This document shows, one piece after another, positions 29,411-39,059 of a DNA stretch of 64,000 nt. The position numbers and the translations under genes are program-made. The notes under the pieces are model-generated. The model saw only the letters and a program-made list of their open reading frames with translations, was not told where the DNA came from and searched no databases. Numbering within the stretch: the stretch's first letter is position 1; every line of letters begins with the position of its first letter. Source of the DNA: Alloyangia mangrovi (GTDB taxonomy: Bacteria; Pseudomonadota; Alphaproteobacteria; Rhodobacterales; Rhodobacteraceae); NCBI RefSeq assembly GCF_002300555.2, contig NZ_NTHN02000006.1, positions 62,001 through 126,000 of the forward strand, in the 5' to 3' direction.

Positions 29411-30283
29411 TCAGAAGCGGTATTCGGTGACGTCCTTGAGGTCGGGGATGACGTCGGCCGTGCCCTGTCGGGTGACCATGATCGCGGCGGCGCGTTGCGC
29501 CATCTCGATCGAGGTGGCCATGGGAAGTCCCCGGTCGAGACCCGCGAGCAGGTAGCCGGTGAAGGTGTCGCCCGCGCCGGTGGTGTCCACCGGGGTCACC
29601 GGCAGCGCGGCGAAATCGCGGCTGTCGCCGGAATCCGTGTTGATCCAGCGGCAGCCACGCGCGCCGAGCGTCACCACCACGTCGCGCACCGGAATGCTGT
29701 CGATGCCCTGCCCGGTTGCCGCCTCGAGCTGGGCGGCCTCGATCTCGTTCAGCACCAGCAGGTCGAGCAGCGGCAACACCAGCGTCACCGCGTCGGCATC
29801 GAAGGGCGCGGCGGCGTAGGCCACGCGCAGCCCGCGGGCCGAGGCCAGCTCGGCCGCCTCGCGTTGCGCGTTGGTCTCGTTCTGGAAAACGAAGATATCC
29901 TCGGGCGAGGCCTCGGCCAGCCCTGCCTCGATGCGCTCGACCGAAAGCGCGCGGTTGGCGCCGGGGTAGATCAGGATGCAGTTCTCGGCATCGCTGTCGA
30001 GCATGATGATGGCATGGCCCGTGGCCTCGGAGAGCACGGCGATCTGCCGCGTGTCGACGCCATATTCGGTGAGCCGCTCGATCGCCCAGCGCCCGTCGTC
30101 ACCGACCGCCCCGAGGTGCCGCACCTGTGCCCCGGCCCTTGCGGCCGCGACCGACATGTTGGCGCCCTTGCCACCCAGCCCGCGGGTCAGCGAGCTCGTC
30201 GCGAGGGTCTCTCCCGGGGCCAGAAGATGCGGCACGCGGTAGGTCATGTCCGCGTTGATGGACCCGAGGTTGTAGATCGCCAT
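29411..30283 (-). CDS. rbsK: PfkB family sugar kinase, ribokinase-like
   Basis: 290 aa PfkB kinase. The N-terminal glycine motif GLGGKGANMSVAAARAGA is at about residues 36-53 (ribokinase signature), and the C-terminal TTGAGDTFTGYLLAGLD carries the catalytic Asp. Ribokinase (ATP plus ribose to ribose 5-phosphate) is the best guess; related pentose or nucleoside kinases are possible. The start at 30283 (MAIYNLGSINADMTYRV) was preferred to a Met five codons upstream. It follows maeB by 65 bases in the same direction, with no sugar transporter nearby. Confidence 0.88.
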   Translation of the reverse strand: MAIYNLGSINADMTYRVPHLLAPGETLATSSLTRGLGGKGANMSVAAARAGAQVRHLGAVGDDGRWAIERLTEYGVDTRQIAVLSEATGHAIIMLDSDAENCILIYPGANRALSVERIEAGLAEASPEDIFVFQNETNAQREAAELASARGLRVAYAAAPFDADAVTLVLPLLDLLVLNEIEAAQLEAATGQGIDSIPVRDVVVTLGARGCRWINTDSGDSRDFAALPVTPVDTTGAGDTFTGYLLAGLDRGLPMATSIEMAQRAAAIMVTRQGTADVIPDLKDVTEYRF

Positions 30284-30348
30284 GCGCGCGCCTTTCAATG
30301 TCTGGGCAGATGCGCCCGCCGGACCAGCCCGGCAGGCGCAAAATCGTG

Positions 30349-32604
30349 TCAGCCGACCTTGCAGGCCGCCAGCACCGCCATGTTCAGAATGTCATTGGCG
30401 GTCATCGTCGTCGAGCAGATCTGGATCGAGCTGTCGATGCCGGCGAGGATCGGGCCGATCACCGTGGCACCCGCCATCTCCTGCATCAGCTTGACCGAGA
30501 TCGAGGCCGAGTGCCGCGCCGGCACCACGAGAATGTTCGCCGGGCCGGTCAGGCGCTGGAAGGGGTAGCTCTCCTGTGCCTTGCGGTTCAGCGCGACGTC
30601 GACGGTCATCTCGCCCTCGTATTCGAAGTCGACGCCGCGCTGGTCGAGGATCACCGGCGCGCGGTGCATCTTCGAGGCGCGCTCCGACACCGGGTAGCCG
30701 AAGGTCGAGAAGGACACGAAGGCAACCCGCGGCTCGAGGCCGAGGTGCCGGGCAATGCCCGCGGCGCGCTCGGCGATATTGGCGAGGTCTTCTTCCTCGG
30801 GCCATTCATGCACCAGCGTGTCGGTGATCAGCACGATCCGGCCCTTGTGCATGAGCGCGGTGACCCCGGCGGCGCCGTGCTGCGTGTCGGCGTCGAAGAC
30901 GTGGTTGATCGCCTCGAGCACATGCGCCGACTTGCGCGTCGCGCCGGTGATCAGCCCGTCGCCATGGCCATGCGCCAGCATCAGCGCGGCAAAGACATGG
31001 CGGTCACGGGCGGCGAGACGGTGCACATCCTGCCGGTCGTAGCCCTTGCGTTGCAGGCGCTGGTAGAGGAACTCCTTGTAGGTCTCGAGATGCTCGGTGT
31101 TGGCGGCGTTCACCACCTTGATCTCGCGCACCGCGTCGGCGAGGCCGCTGGCCTCGAGCTTCTCTTTCACATCCGCCTCGCGGCCGACGACGATCGCCTT
31201 GCCGAAGCCGTTGCGCTGGTACATGACCGCGGCGCGCAGAACGCGCGGATCGTCGCCCTCGGCGAAGATCATCCGCGACTGCGCCGCGCGGGCGCGGTTG
31301 TTGATTCCGCGCAGCACCGAGGCGGTGGGATCCATGCGGCCGCGCAGACCGGCCTCATAGGCCTCCATGTCGATGATCGGACGGCGCGCCGCGCCGGTGT
31401 CCATGCCGGCACGCGCCACGGCGGGCGGGATACGGTGGATGAGGCGCGGATCGAAGGGCGTGGGGATGATGTAGTCGCGGCCGAAGGTCAGCGACTTGCC
31501 ATAAGCCAGCGCCACCTCGTCGGGCACGTCCTCGCGCGCCAGCTCGGCCAGCGCGTTGGCGCAAGCGATCTTCATCTCGTCGTTGATCGCACGGGCGTGG
31601 ATGTCGAGCGCGCCGCGGAAGAGATAGGGGAAGCCGAGGACGTTGTTCACCTGGTTGGGATAGTCGGAGCGACCGGTTGCGACAATGGCGTCGACGCGGA
31701 CCTCATGCGCCTCTTCCGGGGTGATCTCGGGATCGGGGTTGGCCATGGCGAAGATCACCGGGTTGTCGGCCATGCTCTTGACCATGTCCTGGGTGACCGC
31801 GCCCTTGGCCGAGACGCCGAGGAAGACGTCGGCACCGACCATCGCCTCTTCGAGGGTGCGCAGCTTGGTGTTGGCTGCATGGGCCGACTTCCACTGGTTC
31901 ATGCCCTCGGTGCGGCCCTGGTAGATCACACCCTTGGTGTCGCACATGATGCAGTTGTCATGCCGCGCGCCCATGGACTTCAGCAGCTCGAGGCAGGCGA
32001 TGCCCGCCGCCCCCGCGCCGTTGAGCACGATGCGCACATCCTCGATCTTCTTGCCCGAGAGATGCAGCGCGTTGATCAGGCCGGCGGCACAGATCACCGC
32101 CGTGCCATGCTGGTCGTCGTGGAAGACCGGGATGTCCATCTCTTCCTTCAGGCGCTGCTCGATGATGAAGCATTCGGGCGCCTTGATGTCCTCGAGGTTG
32201 ATGCCGCCGAAGGTCGGGCCCATCAGCTTGCAGGCCTTGATGAATTCTTCGGGGTCCTCGGTGTCGAGCTCGATGTCGATCGAGTTCACGTCGGCGAAGC
32301 GCTTGAAGAGCACCGACTTGCCCTCCATCACCGGCTTGCCGCCGAGCGCGCCGAGGTTGCCGAGGCCGAGGACCGCGGTGCCGTTCGAGATCACCGCGAC
32401 GAGGTTGCCCTTGTTGGTGTAATCGTAGGCCAGCTCGGGGTTGGCGGCGATCTCCTCGCAGGGCACCGCTACGCCCGGGGAATAAGCCAGCGACAGGTCG
32501 CGCTGCGTTGTCATCGGGACTGTCGCCTGGACCTCCCATTTGCCGGGGGTCGGGTCGAGGTGGAAGGCAAGCGCCTCTTCACGGGTGAATTTTGTTTTTG
32601 TCAT
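30349..32604 (-). CDS. maeB: NADP-dependent malic enzyme with C-terminal phosphotransacetylase-like domain
   Basis: 751 aa. The malic enzyme domain (about residues 1-430) has GDLSLAYSPGVAVPC-type sequence near residue 30, FHDDQHGTAVICAAGLINAL and the Rossmann motif VLNGAGAAGIACLELL. The C-terminal half (about 440-751) is a PTA-like domain (RMIFAEGDDPRVLRAA, NILVVPARHSASISVKL), usually regulatory and inactive in this fusion. It converts malate to pyruvate and CO2. It is divergent from mutS over 145 bases. Confidence 0.95.
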   Translation of the reverse strand: MTKTKFTREEALAFHLDPTPGKWEVQATVPMTTQRDLSLAYSPGVAVPCEEIAANPELAYDYTNKGNLVAVISNGTAVLGLGNLGALGGKPVMEGKSVLFKRFADVNSIDIELDTEDPEEFIKACKLMGPTFGGINLEDIKAPECFIIEQRLKEEMDIPVFHDDQHGTAVICAAGLINALHLSGKKIEDVRIVLNGAGAAGIACLELLKSMGARHDNCIMCDTKGVIYQGRTEGMNQWKSAHAANTKLRTLEEAMVGADVFLGVSAKGAVTQDMVKSMADNPVIFAMANPDPEITPEEAHEVRVDAIVATGRSDYPNQVNNVLGFPYLFRGALDIHARAINDEMKIACANALAELAREDVPDEVALAYGKSLTFGRDYIIPTPFDPRLIHRIPPAVARAGMDTGAARRPIIDMEAYEAGLRGRMDPTASVLRGINNRARAAQSRMIFAEGDDPRVLRAAVMYQRNGFGKAIVVGREADVKEKLEASGLADAVREIKVVNAANTEHLETYKEFLYQRLQRKGYDRQDVHRLAARDRHVFAALMLAHGHGDGLITGATRKSAHVLEAINHVFDADTQHGAAGVTALMHKGRIVLITDTLVHEWPEEEDLANIAERAAGIARHLGLEPRVAFVSFSTFGYPVSERASKMHRAPVILDQRGVDFEYEGEMTVDVALNRKAQESYPFQRLTGPANILVVPARHSASISVKLMQEMAGATVIGPILAGIDSSIQICSTTMTANDILNMAVLAACKVG

Positions 32605-32749
32605 TGGCTTGCGGTCCTCCGGTATGAGCGGCGTTTCTCTTAGCGCAGCGGAAGCCGCGGCTCAACTGCGCTCGACTGGGGGTGCATTTCGCCTTTCACC
32701 GCCCCTGCGCGCTTTGATATGTCTGCCCCAAGCAGCACTGGGGGACTAG

Positions 32750-35389
32750 ATGACGGCAGTCACGCCGATGATGGCGCAATATCTTGAGATCAAGGCGCAA
32801 TATCCGGACGCGCTCCTCTTCTACCGGATGGGCGACTTCTACGAGATGTTCTTCGACGACGCGGTGGCGGCGTCCGAGGCGCTGGACATTGCCCTGACCA
32901 AGCGCGGCAAACACGCAGGCGACGACATTCCCATGTGCGGCGTGCCCGTCCATGCGGCCGAGGGTTACCTGCTGACACTGATCCGCAAGGGATTCCGCGT
33001 TGCCGTTGGCGAGCAGCTGGAAAGCCCGGCCGAGGCGAAGAAGCGCGGCCACAAGTCGGTGGTGAAGCGCGACGTGGTGCGGCTGGTGACCCCCGGCACC
33101 CTCACCGAGGAGTCGCTGCTCGAAGCCCGCCGCCACAACTACCTCGCCGCTCTGGGCCGTATTCGGGACGATTGGGCGCTGGCCTGGACCGACATTTCCA
33201 CCGGCGCACTGCACGTCATGCCGCTGAGCCGCGCCCGGATCGGGGCCGAACTGGCGCGGCTGGCGCCCTCGGAGGTGCTGGTCTCCGACAGCACCGATGA
33301 CGAGCTGCGCCCGGTGCTGAGCGATCTCGGCATCTACCCCACCGTACTCGGCGGCGCCTCTTTCGACAGCGCCGGTGCGGAAGAGAGACTGAAACGGCTC
33401 TTCGGCGTGCAGACGCTCTCTGGCTTTGGCGCCTTCGAGCGGCCCGAGCTCTCCGCGCTCGGCGCGCTCGTCGACTATCTCGACATCACGCAGAAGGGCC
33501 GCCTGCCCCTGCTCCGCCCGCCGCAGCGCGACGCGGTGTCGAACCTGCTGCAGATCGACGCCGCCACCCGGCGCAATCTCGAGTTGACGCATTCGATGAA
33601 CGGTGGTCGCGCGGGTTCGCTGCTTTCGGTGATCGACCGCACGGTGACACCCGGTGGCGCGCGCCTGCTTGAAAGGCGCGTTTCCTCCCCTTCGCGCAAC
33701 CTTGGTATGATCGAGGCCCGGCTTCAGGCTCTGGACTGGGCGATGGAGAGCGGCGAGGCAAACACCCTGCGCGACAGCCTGCGCAAGGTCCCGGACCTCG
33801 ACCGTGCGCTCTCGCGGCTTGGCCTCGACCGGGGCGGTCCGCGCGATCTTGCCGCCGTGCGCAACGCGCTGGCGCAGGCCGAGGAGATCGCAGAGACCCT
33901 TGATAGGGCCGAATTGCCGCCGCTTCTGGCTGATGCACGTGAAACATTGACCGGGCATGACGAGCTCATCGCCCTGCTCGAGGCCGCGCTGGTCGCCGAG
34001 CCGCCGCTGATGGTGCGCGACGGCGGCTTCATCGCGCCGGGCTACGATGCGCAGCTCGACGAGGCGCGCACCCTGCGCGACCAGGGGCGCGGCGTGATCG
34101 CCTCTATGCAGGCGAAATACGTCGAGCTCGCCGGGGTGAATTCGCTGAAGATCAAGCACAACAACGTGCTCGGCTACTTCATCGAGACCACGGCGACCCA
34201 TGCCGAGAAGATGATGTCTCCGCCGCTGAACGAGACCTTCATCCACCGCCAGACCACCGCCAACCAGGTGCGCTTCACCACGGTCGAACTGACCGAGCTG
34301 GAGACCCGTATCCTGAACGCCGGCAACGAGGCGCTGGAGATCGAAAAGCGGCTCTACGAAAGCCTGAAGGGCGCGATCCTCGAGTGCGCGCCGCAGGTCT
34401 CCGAGACCGGCCAGTCGCTGGCCGAGGTCGACGTGGCGCTGGGGCTCGCCGATCTGGCGAAGGCGCAGAAATGGACCCGTCCGCAAGTGGATGGCAGCCG
34501 CGCCTTCGAGATCGAGGCGGGCCGCCACCCGGTGGTGGAACGCGCGCTGCAGCAACAGGGCGGCGCGCCCTTCATCGCGAATGATTGCGCCCTGAACGCC
34601 AATGGCGAGGGTGCCGCCGTGACCCTGCTCACCGGGCCGAACATGGCCGGTAAGTCGACGTACCTGCGGCAGAACGCGTTGATCGCCCTGCTGGCGCAGA
34701 TGGGGTCGTATGTCCCTGCCGACCGCGCGCATCTGGGTGTTGTCAGCCAGATCTTCAGCCGCGTCGGCGCCTCGGACGATCTGGCGCGCGGGCGCTCGAC
34801 CTTCATGGTCGAGATGGTCGAAACTGCCGCCATCCTCAACCAGGCCGACGACCGGGCGCTGGTGATCCTCGACGAGATCGGCCGCGGCACGGCCACCTAC
34901 GACGGACTTTCGATCGCCTGGGCGACGCTCGAGCACCTGCACGGGGTCAACCGCGTGCGCGGGCTCTTCGCCACCCACTACCACGAGCTGACCCAGCTCG
35001 CCGCCAAGCTGACCGGCGTCAGCAATGCCACTGTCGCGGTGAAGGAATGGGAAGGCGAGGTGATCTTCCTGCACGAGGTGCGCGAGGGCGCGGCAGACCG
35101 ATCCTACGGTGTGCAGGTGGCGCAGCTGGCGGGCCTGCCCGCCGCCGTCATCGCCCGCGCCCGCGACGTGCTGAGCGCTCTGGAAGAAGGTGAACGCGGC
35201 CGCACCTCACCGAAGGCCTTGATCGACGACCTGCCGCTCTTCTCGGCGGCAGCGAAACCAGAGCCTGTTGCGGTGAAAAAGGGCCCTTCGGTGATCGAGG
35301 AGCGGCTGGAGACCCTGCTGCCCGACGAGATGTCCCCGCGCGAGGCGCTGCAGGCGATCTACGATCTGAAGGCTCTGTTGAAGGGATAG
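32750..35389 (+). CDS. mutS: DNA mismatch repair protein MutS
   Basis: 879 aa mismatch sensor. The mismatch-binding motif DFYEMF is at about residues 27-32. The ATPase domain has Walker [15 protein letters not shown], the segment [17 protein letters not shown], Walker [17 protein letters not shown] and the helix-turn-helix dimer region to the C-terminus. The start at 32750 ([19 protein letters not shown]) is standard. No mutL is adjacent. The gene ends just before a pair of parS-like sites arranged as an inverted repeat. Confidence 0.97.
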   Translation: MTAVTPMMAQYLEIKAQYPDALLFYRMGDFYEMFFDDAVAASEALDIALTKRGKHAGDDIPMCGVPVHAAEGYLLTLIRKGFRVAVGEQLESPAEAKKRGHKSVVKRDVVRLVTPGTLTEESLLEARRHNYLAALGRIRDDWALAWTDISTGALHVMPLSRARIGAELARLAPSEVLVSDSTDDELRPVLSDLGIYPTVLGGASFDSAGAEERLKRLFGVQTLSGFGAFERPELSALGALVDYLDITQKGRLPLLRPPQRDAVSNLLQIDAATRRNLELTHSMNGGRAGSLLSVIDRTVTPGGARLLERRVSSPSRNLGMIEARLQALDWAMESGEANTLRDSLRKVPDLDRALSRLGLDRGGPRDLAAVRNALAQAEEIAETLDRAELPPLLADARETLTGHDELIALLEAALVAEPPLMVRDGGFIAPGYDAQLDEARTLRDQGRGVIASMQAKYVELAGVNSLKIKHNNVLGYFIETTATHAEKMMSPPLNETFIHRQTTANQVRFTTVELTELETRILNAGNEALEIEKRLYESLKGAILECAPQVSETGQSLAEVDVALGLADLAKAQKWTRPQVDGSRAFEIEAGRHPVVERALQQQGGAPFIANDCALNANGEGAAVTLLTGPNMAGKSTYLRQNALIALLAQMGSYVPADRAHLGVVSQIFSRVGASDDLARGRSTFMVEMVETAAILNQADDRALVILDEIGRGTATYDGLSIAWATLEHLHGVNRVRGLFATHYHELTQLAAKLTGVSNATVAVKEWEGEVIFLHEVREGAADRSYGVQVAQLAGLPAAVIARARDVLSALEEGERGRTSPKALIDDLPLFSAAAKPEPVAVKKGPSVIEERLETLLPDEMSPREALQAIYDLKALLKG

Positions 35390-35393
35390 CGGC

Positions 35394-35436
35394 GTTTCAC
35401 GTGAATCCATCCGCCGGGGTCGGATTCACGTGAAAC
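35394..35436. promoter_or_regulatory. Paired parS-like sites forming an inverted repeat after mutS
   Basis: GTTTCACGTGAATC (35394-35407) and GATTCACGTGAAAC (35423-35436) each differ from the 14-base parS core GTTTCACGTGAAAC by one base. They are exact reverse complements, giving 15-base arms (to 35408 and from 35422) around a 13-base spacer. They may be ParB sites, a mutS terminator, or both. Confidence 0.65.
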
Positions 35437-35498
35437 GGAAGCCGGATGGGTTCAGCGGAATCCCAGCCCCCGGCCGTGACACGAGAAAGGTAACGACC

Positions 35499-35912
35499 AT
35501 GGCATCAGAAGTCCTCGAGATCCCTGCAGGAAACCAAATGTTCGACGGCTACCGGGCCGCGTTCGAGACCTACGGCTTTTCGCCGGCGGTCAAGTCGCGG
35601 GGGTTCCTTTTCATTTCCGGCCAGGTTGGCGCACGCCCCGATGGCAGCGCCCCCGACAGCGTCGCAGAGCAGACCGAATGGGCGCTGAAACGCGTCGCCG
35701 AACTGCTGCGGATCGCCGGGCTGGACCTGACCGATCTGGTCGATGTCACCAGTTACCACGTCGATATCGAGACCACGCTTCCCGAGTTCATGGCGGTGAA
35801 AAAGAAGTTCATCCAGAGCCCCTATCCCGCCTGGTCGATCATCGGAACATCGGGACTGAGCCGCCCGGAGCTGAAAGTCGAAATCAGGGCGGTGGCCGCG
35901 TTGCGCGACTGA
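35499..35912 (+). CDS. RidA family (YjgF/YER057c) protein
   Basis: 137 aa protein of the Rid family. Visible features are FISGQVGARPDGS (substrate-pocket region) and VVEIRAVAAL-type C-terminus (here KVEIRAVAALRD), where the conserved Arg sits. Canonical RidA hydrolyses reactive enamine/imine intermediates from threonine dehydratase and other PLP enzymes; this member looks like one of the Rid subfamilies, and the exact substrate is unassigned. The start at 35499 (MASEVLEIPAGNQM) has a GAAAGG ribosome site. A terminator at 35936 follows. Confidence 0.85.
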   Translation: MASEVLEIPAGNQMFDGYRAAFETYGFSPAVKSRGFLFISGQVGARPDGSAPDSVAEQTEWALKRVAELLRIAGLDLTDLVDVTSYHVDIETTLPEFMAVKKKFIQSPYPAWSIIGTSGLSRPELKVEIRAVAALRD

Positions 35913-35935
35913 CGGGCGACCGGCAGACCGAACAA

Positions 35936-35965
35936 AAAACCCCCGGTCTCGCGACCGGGGGTTTT
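35936..35965. terminator. Bidirectional terminator between ridA-like gene and grpE
   Basis: Stem AAAACCCCCGGTC / GACCGGGGGTTTT with a four-base loop. The A and T tracts suit both convergent genes. Confidence 0.92.
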
Positions 35966-35985
35966 GCATTTCCGTCCTGACAGGG

Positions 35986-36540
35986 TCAGCCCACCATCGA
36001 GCTCACCCCGACCTGCGCCGGACGCAGCAGGCGGTCGTAGAGCATGAAGCCCTCTGCCGAGACCTGGATGATCTCGCCGGCCTTGGTGCCGGGCACCGGG
36101 GCCTCGAACATCGCCTCGTGCTGCTTGGGATCGAACTTGTCGCCGACCTCGGGCTTGATGGTGGTCATGCCGTGGCGCGCGAAGACGTTGGTCAGCTCGC
36201 GCAGGGTCAGTTCCACGCCCTCGATCAGCGCCTCGCCCGCCTCGGCCTCGCGCGCCGCGTTCAGCGCGCGGCTCAGGTTGTCATAGACCGGCAGCAGGTC
36301 ACGGGCGAGCTTCGAGCCGCCGTACTGCTGCGCCTCGCGGCGGTCCTTGTCGGCACGCTTGCGGGCGTTCTCGGCATCGGCCAGCGCCCGCATGAAGCGG
36401 TCCTTGTACTCGTCGCGCTCGGCGCGCAGCGAGTCGAGCTCGATCGCCTCGTTGTCGATCTCTTCCATCTCGTCGGCGAAAGCCTCTGCCTCTGCCGCCT
36501 CGATGTCGTCGAGGAATTCGTCTTTCTTCGCGTCTGCCAT
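35986..36540 (-). CDS. grpE: Nucleotide exchange factor GrpE
   Basis: 184 aa co-chaperone that releases ADP from DnaK. The long N-terminal coiled coil (about residues 25-85, LRAERDEYKDRFMRALADAENARKRADKD) and the C-terminal beta domain (QHEAMFEAPVPGTKAGEIIQVSAEGFMLYDRLLRPAQVGVS) match the family. It is nine bases after hrcA in the same direction, so this is an hrcA-grpE heat-shock operon; dnaK and dnaJ are not in the window. Confidence 0.95.
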   Translation of the reverse strand: MADAKKDEFLDDIEAAEAEAFADEMEEIDNEAIELDSLRAERDEYKDRFMRALADAENARKRADKDRREAQQYGGSKLARDLLPVYDNLSRALNAAREAEAGEALIEGVELTLRELTNVFARHGMTTIKPEVGDKFDPKQHEAMFEAPVPGTKAGEIIQVSAEGFMLYDRLLRPAQVGVSSMVG

Positions 36541-36549
36541 GTCTAACCT

Positions 36550-37614
36550 CTAGCTCCGCTCGGCAATCAGCCTGCCGACCAGCTGTGCCGTGTAGTCCAC
36601 GATGGGTACGATCCGCCCGTAGTTGAGCCGCGTGGGTCCGATGACCCCGACCGCACCGATTATCTTTCGATCCGCGTTCATATATGGAGAGACCACCAGA
36701 GAGGAACCCGAAAGTGAGAAAAGTTTGTTCTCGGAGCCGATAAAAATTCGCACCCCGTCGCCGCTTTCGGCAAGCTGCAGGAACTCGGCGATATCCCGCT
36801 TGCGCTCGAGGTCGTCAAACAGCGAGCGGATGCGGTCCAGCTCCTCTGCCTCGCCCTCCTGACCAAGCAGATTCGACGTCCCGCGCACGATCAGCCGGGC
36901 GGAATTGTCGGCGTCCTTTTCCCAGGCGGCCATGCCGGTCTCGATCAGCTCGGCAGCCAGCGTGTCGATCTCGCGCCGGCGGGTCGCGATCTGGCGGGAG
37001 ATCTCGCCACGCAGCTCCGAGAGGGTCTTGCCCTCGATCAGCGCATTGAGGAAATTCGCCGCCTCGCGCATCGAGCTGGGCGTCTGCCCCGCGGGCGGGC
37101 GGAACAGCCGGTTCTCGACGGTCCCATCGGCAAAGACCAGCACCACAAGCGCCCGGTCATGGCCGAGCGAGACGAACTCGATGTGCTTGACCGGGGCTTC
37201 GTGCTTGGGCGTCAGAACCAAGGAAGCGCCGTGGGTTACCCCCGAGAGCGCCGCACCGACCCGGTCGAGCAGACCGCCCATGTCGTCGCCGCCCTGCGCG
37301 GTGGTCGCCTCCAGCGCCAGCCGGTCGGAGGTATCGAGATCGCGCACCTCGAGCAACCCGTCGACGAACATCCGCAGACCCACCTGCGTCGGCACACGAC
37401 CGGCCGAGACATGCGGGCTGTCGAGCAGGCCGAGATACTCGAGATCCTGCATCACGTTGCGGATCGTCGCCGCCGAGACCTTCTCGGACAGGCTGCGCGT
37501 CAGGGTGCGCGAACCCACCGGCTCGCCCGTCTCGAGATAGGATTCAACCACGCGGCGGAACACCTCGCGCGAGCGATCGTTCATCTCTTCGAGAAGACGG
37601 CTACCCTCTTTCAT
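36550..37614 (-). CDS. hrcA: Heat-inducible transcription repressor HrcA
   Basis: 354 aa winged-helix repressor of chaperone genes that binds CIRCE operators. The N-terminal DNA-binding region has REVFRRVVESYLETGEPVGSRTL and VSAATIRNVMQDLEYLGLLDSPHVSAGRVPT, highly conserved. The start at 37614 (MKEGSRLLEEMNDRS) was chosen; the Met at 37584 (MNDRSREVF) is a good alternative. No CIRCE inverted repeat (TTAGCACTC) was seen in the 114-base gap to rph, so this operon may not be autoregulated through CIRCE. Confidence 0.94.
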   Translation of the reverse strand: MKEGSRLLEEMNDRSREVFRRVVESYLETGEPVGSRTLTRSLSEKVSAATIRNVMQDLEYLGLLDSPHVSAGRVPTQVGLRMFVDGLLEVRDLDTSDRLALEATTAQGGDDMGGLLDRVGAALSGVTHGASLVLTPKHEAPVKHIEFVSLGHDRALVVLVFADGTVENRLFRPPAGQTPSSMREAANFLNALIEGKTLSELRGEISRQIATRRREIDTLAAELIETGMAAWEKDADNSARLIVRGTSNLLGQEGEAEELDRIRSLFDDLERKRDIAEFLQLAESGDGVRIFIGSENKLFSLSGSSLVVSPYMNADRKIIGAVGVIGPTRLNYGRIVPIVDYTAQLVGRLIAERS

Positions 37615-37728
37615 GCACAAACTCCGACTGTTCAGGGTCATTAAAGGCCCCCTTCCGCAGCCGTCAATCGGGGTTGCGAGACAGCATCAGCCCCAGTATC
37701 CCGGCAGCAACCGAGAAGAGAGGCACTC

Positions 37729-38439
37729 ATGAGACCTTCTGGACGAAATCTAAGCGATATGCGCAGCGTTTCAATCGAAACGGGCGTCACGAAACATGCC
37801 GAAGGCTCCTGCCTGATCAAGATGGGCGACACCCACGTGCTGTGCACCGCCACGCTTGAGGACCGCGTGCCGCCCTTCGTGAAGGGCAGCGGCCTGGGCT
37901 GGGTCACCGCCGAATACGGCATGCTGCCGCGCTCCACCGGCTCGCGCATGCGCCGCGAGGCGACCGCCGGCAAGCAGGGTGGTCGCACCGTCGAGATCCA
38001 GCGGCTGATCGGCCGTTCGCTCCGCGCCGGGGTTGACCGCGTCGCGCTCGGCGAGCGCCAGATCACCATCGACTGTGACGTGATCCAGGCCGACGGCGGC
38101 ACTCGCTGCGCCTCGATCACCGGCGGCTGGGTCGCTCTGCGCCTCGCGGTGAACAAGCTGATGAAGACCGGCGCCATCACCACCGACCCGCTGACCCCGG
38201 TCGCGGCGGTGAGCTGCGGCATCTACGCCGGCCAGCCGGTGCTGGACCTCGACTACGCCGAGGACAGCGAGGCGGGCGTCGACGGCAACTTCATCCTCCG
38301 CGGCGACGGGCAGCTGATCGAAGTTCAGATGTCCGCCGAGGGCGCGACCTTCAGCCGGGACCAGATGAACAAGCTGATGGATCTGGCCGAGGCCGGTGTC
38401 TCGCAGCTTGTCGAAGCGCAGCTGGCGGCCTGCAAATGA
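37729..38439 (+). CDS. rph: Ribonuclease PH
   Basis: 236 aa phosphorolytic 3'-5' exoribonuclease that trims tRNA 3' ends. Landmarks are MRPSGR at the N-terminus, [33 protein letters not shown] and [15 protein letters not shown]. Its stop overlaps the rdgB start by four bases (ATGA), the usual rph-rdgB-hemW operon of alphaproteobacteria. Divergent from hrcA. Confidence 0.97.
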   Translation: MRPSGRNLSDMRSVSIETGVTKHAEGSCLIKMGDTHVLCTATLEDRVPPFVKGSGLGWVTAEYGMLPRSTGSRMRREATAGKQGGRTVEIQRLIGRSLRAGVDRVALGERQITIDCDVIQADGGTRCASITGGWVALRLAVNKLMKTGAITTDPLTPVAAVSCGIYAGQPVLDLDYAEDSEAGVDGNFILRGDGQLIEVQMSAEGATFSRDQMNKLMDLAEAGVSQLVEAQLAACK

Positions 38440-39059
38440 CCCGGGTGTTCAGCGACAAGAAGCTGCTGGTCGCGACCCACAACGCGGGCAAGCTCGAGGA
38501 GATTACCGAGCTGCTCGCGCCCTACGGGGTCGAGGTCGTGGGAGCGAAGGAGATGAACCTTCCCGAGCCCGAGGAAACCGGCACCACCTTCGTCGAGAAT
38601 GCCCGCATCAAGGCCCATGCCGCCGCCACGGCCACCGGCCTGCCGGCACTCGCCGACGACAGCGGCATCTCGGTGGATGCGCTGGACGGCGCCCCCGGTG
38701 TCTATACCGCCGATTGGGCCGAAACCCCCAACGGTCGGGACTTCGTCATGGCGATGGGCAAGACCCATGACGCCCTGCTGAAGACCGGCGCCGGACAGCC
38801 GTGGACCGCGCGCTTCAACTGCACGCTGGTCCTGGCCTGGCCCGACGGCAGCGACGCCGTCTTCCCCGGCGTGATGGAGGGCAAGGTGGTCTGGCCGATG
38901 CGCGGCGACAATGGCCACGGCTACGACCCGATTTTCCAGCCCGAAGGCTACGAGATCACCTTTGCCGAGATGACCAGCGACGAGAAGAACCGCATCAGCC
39001 ACCGCGCCGATGCCTTTGCAAAATTCGTGAAAGGCTGCTTTGCCCGCGATGACGCCTGA
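38436..39059 (+). CDS. rdgB: XTP/dITP diphosphatase (RdgB/HAM1)
   Basis: 207 aa house-cleaning pyrophosphatase that removes ITP/XTP from the nucleotide pool. Visible motifs are [14 protein letters not shown] near the N-terminus, [25 protein letters not shown] (substrate and metal residues), GHGYDPIF and the C-terminal [10 protein letters not shown]. Coupled to rph upstream and overlapping hemW by 11 bases downstream. Confidence 0.96.
   Translation: MTRVFSDKKLLVATHNAGKLEEITELLAPYGVEVVGAKEMNLPEPEETGTTFVENARIKAHAAATATGLPALADDSGISVDALDGAPGVYTADWAETPNGRDFVMAMGKTHDALLKTGAGQPWTARFNCTLVLAWPDGSDAVFPGVMEGKVVWPMRGDNGHGYDPIFQPEGYEITFAEMTSDEKNRISHRADAFAKFVKGCFARDDA

Noticed and set aside
32696-35074. Open frame of nearly 800 codons antisense to mutS; similar long antisense frames over maeB (30298-32643), yjbH (57825-59948) and hslU (175-1905)
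   Set aside because: Shadow frames of GC-rich genes: no recognisable domains, no ribosome sites, and the sense strand has well-known proteins over the full length.
37615-37728. CIRCE operator expected between hrcA and rph
   Set aside because: No TTAGCACTC-N9-GAGTGCTAA or close variant is visible.
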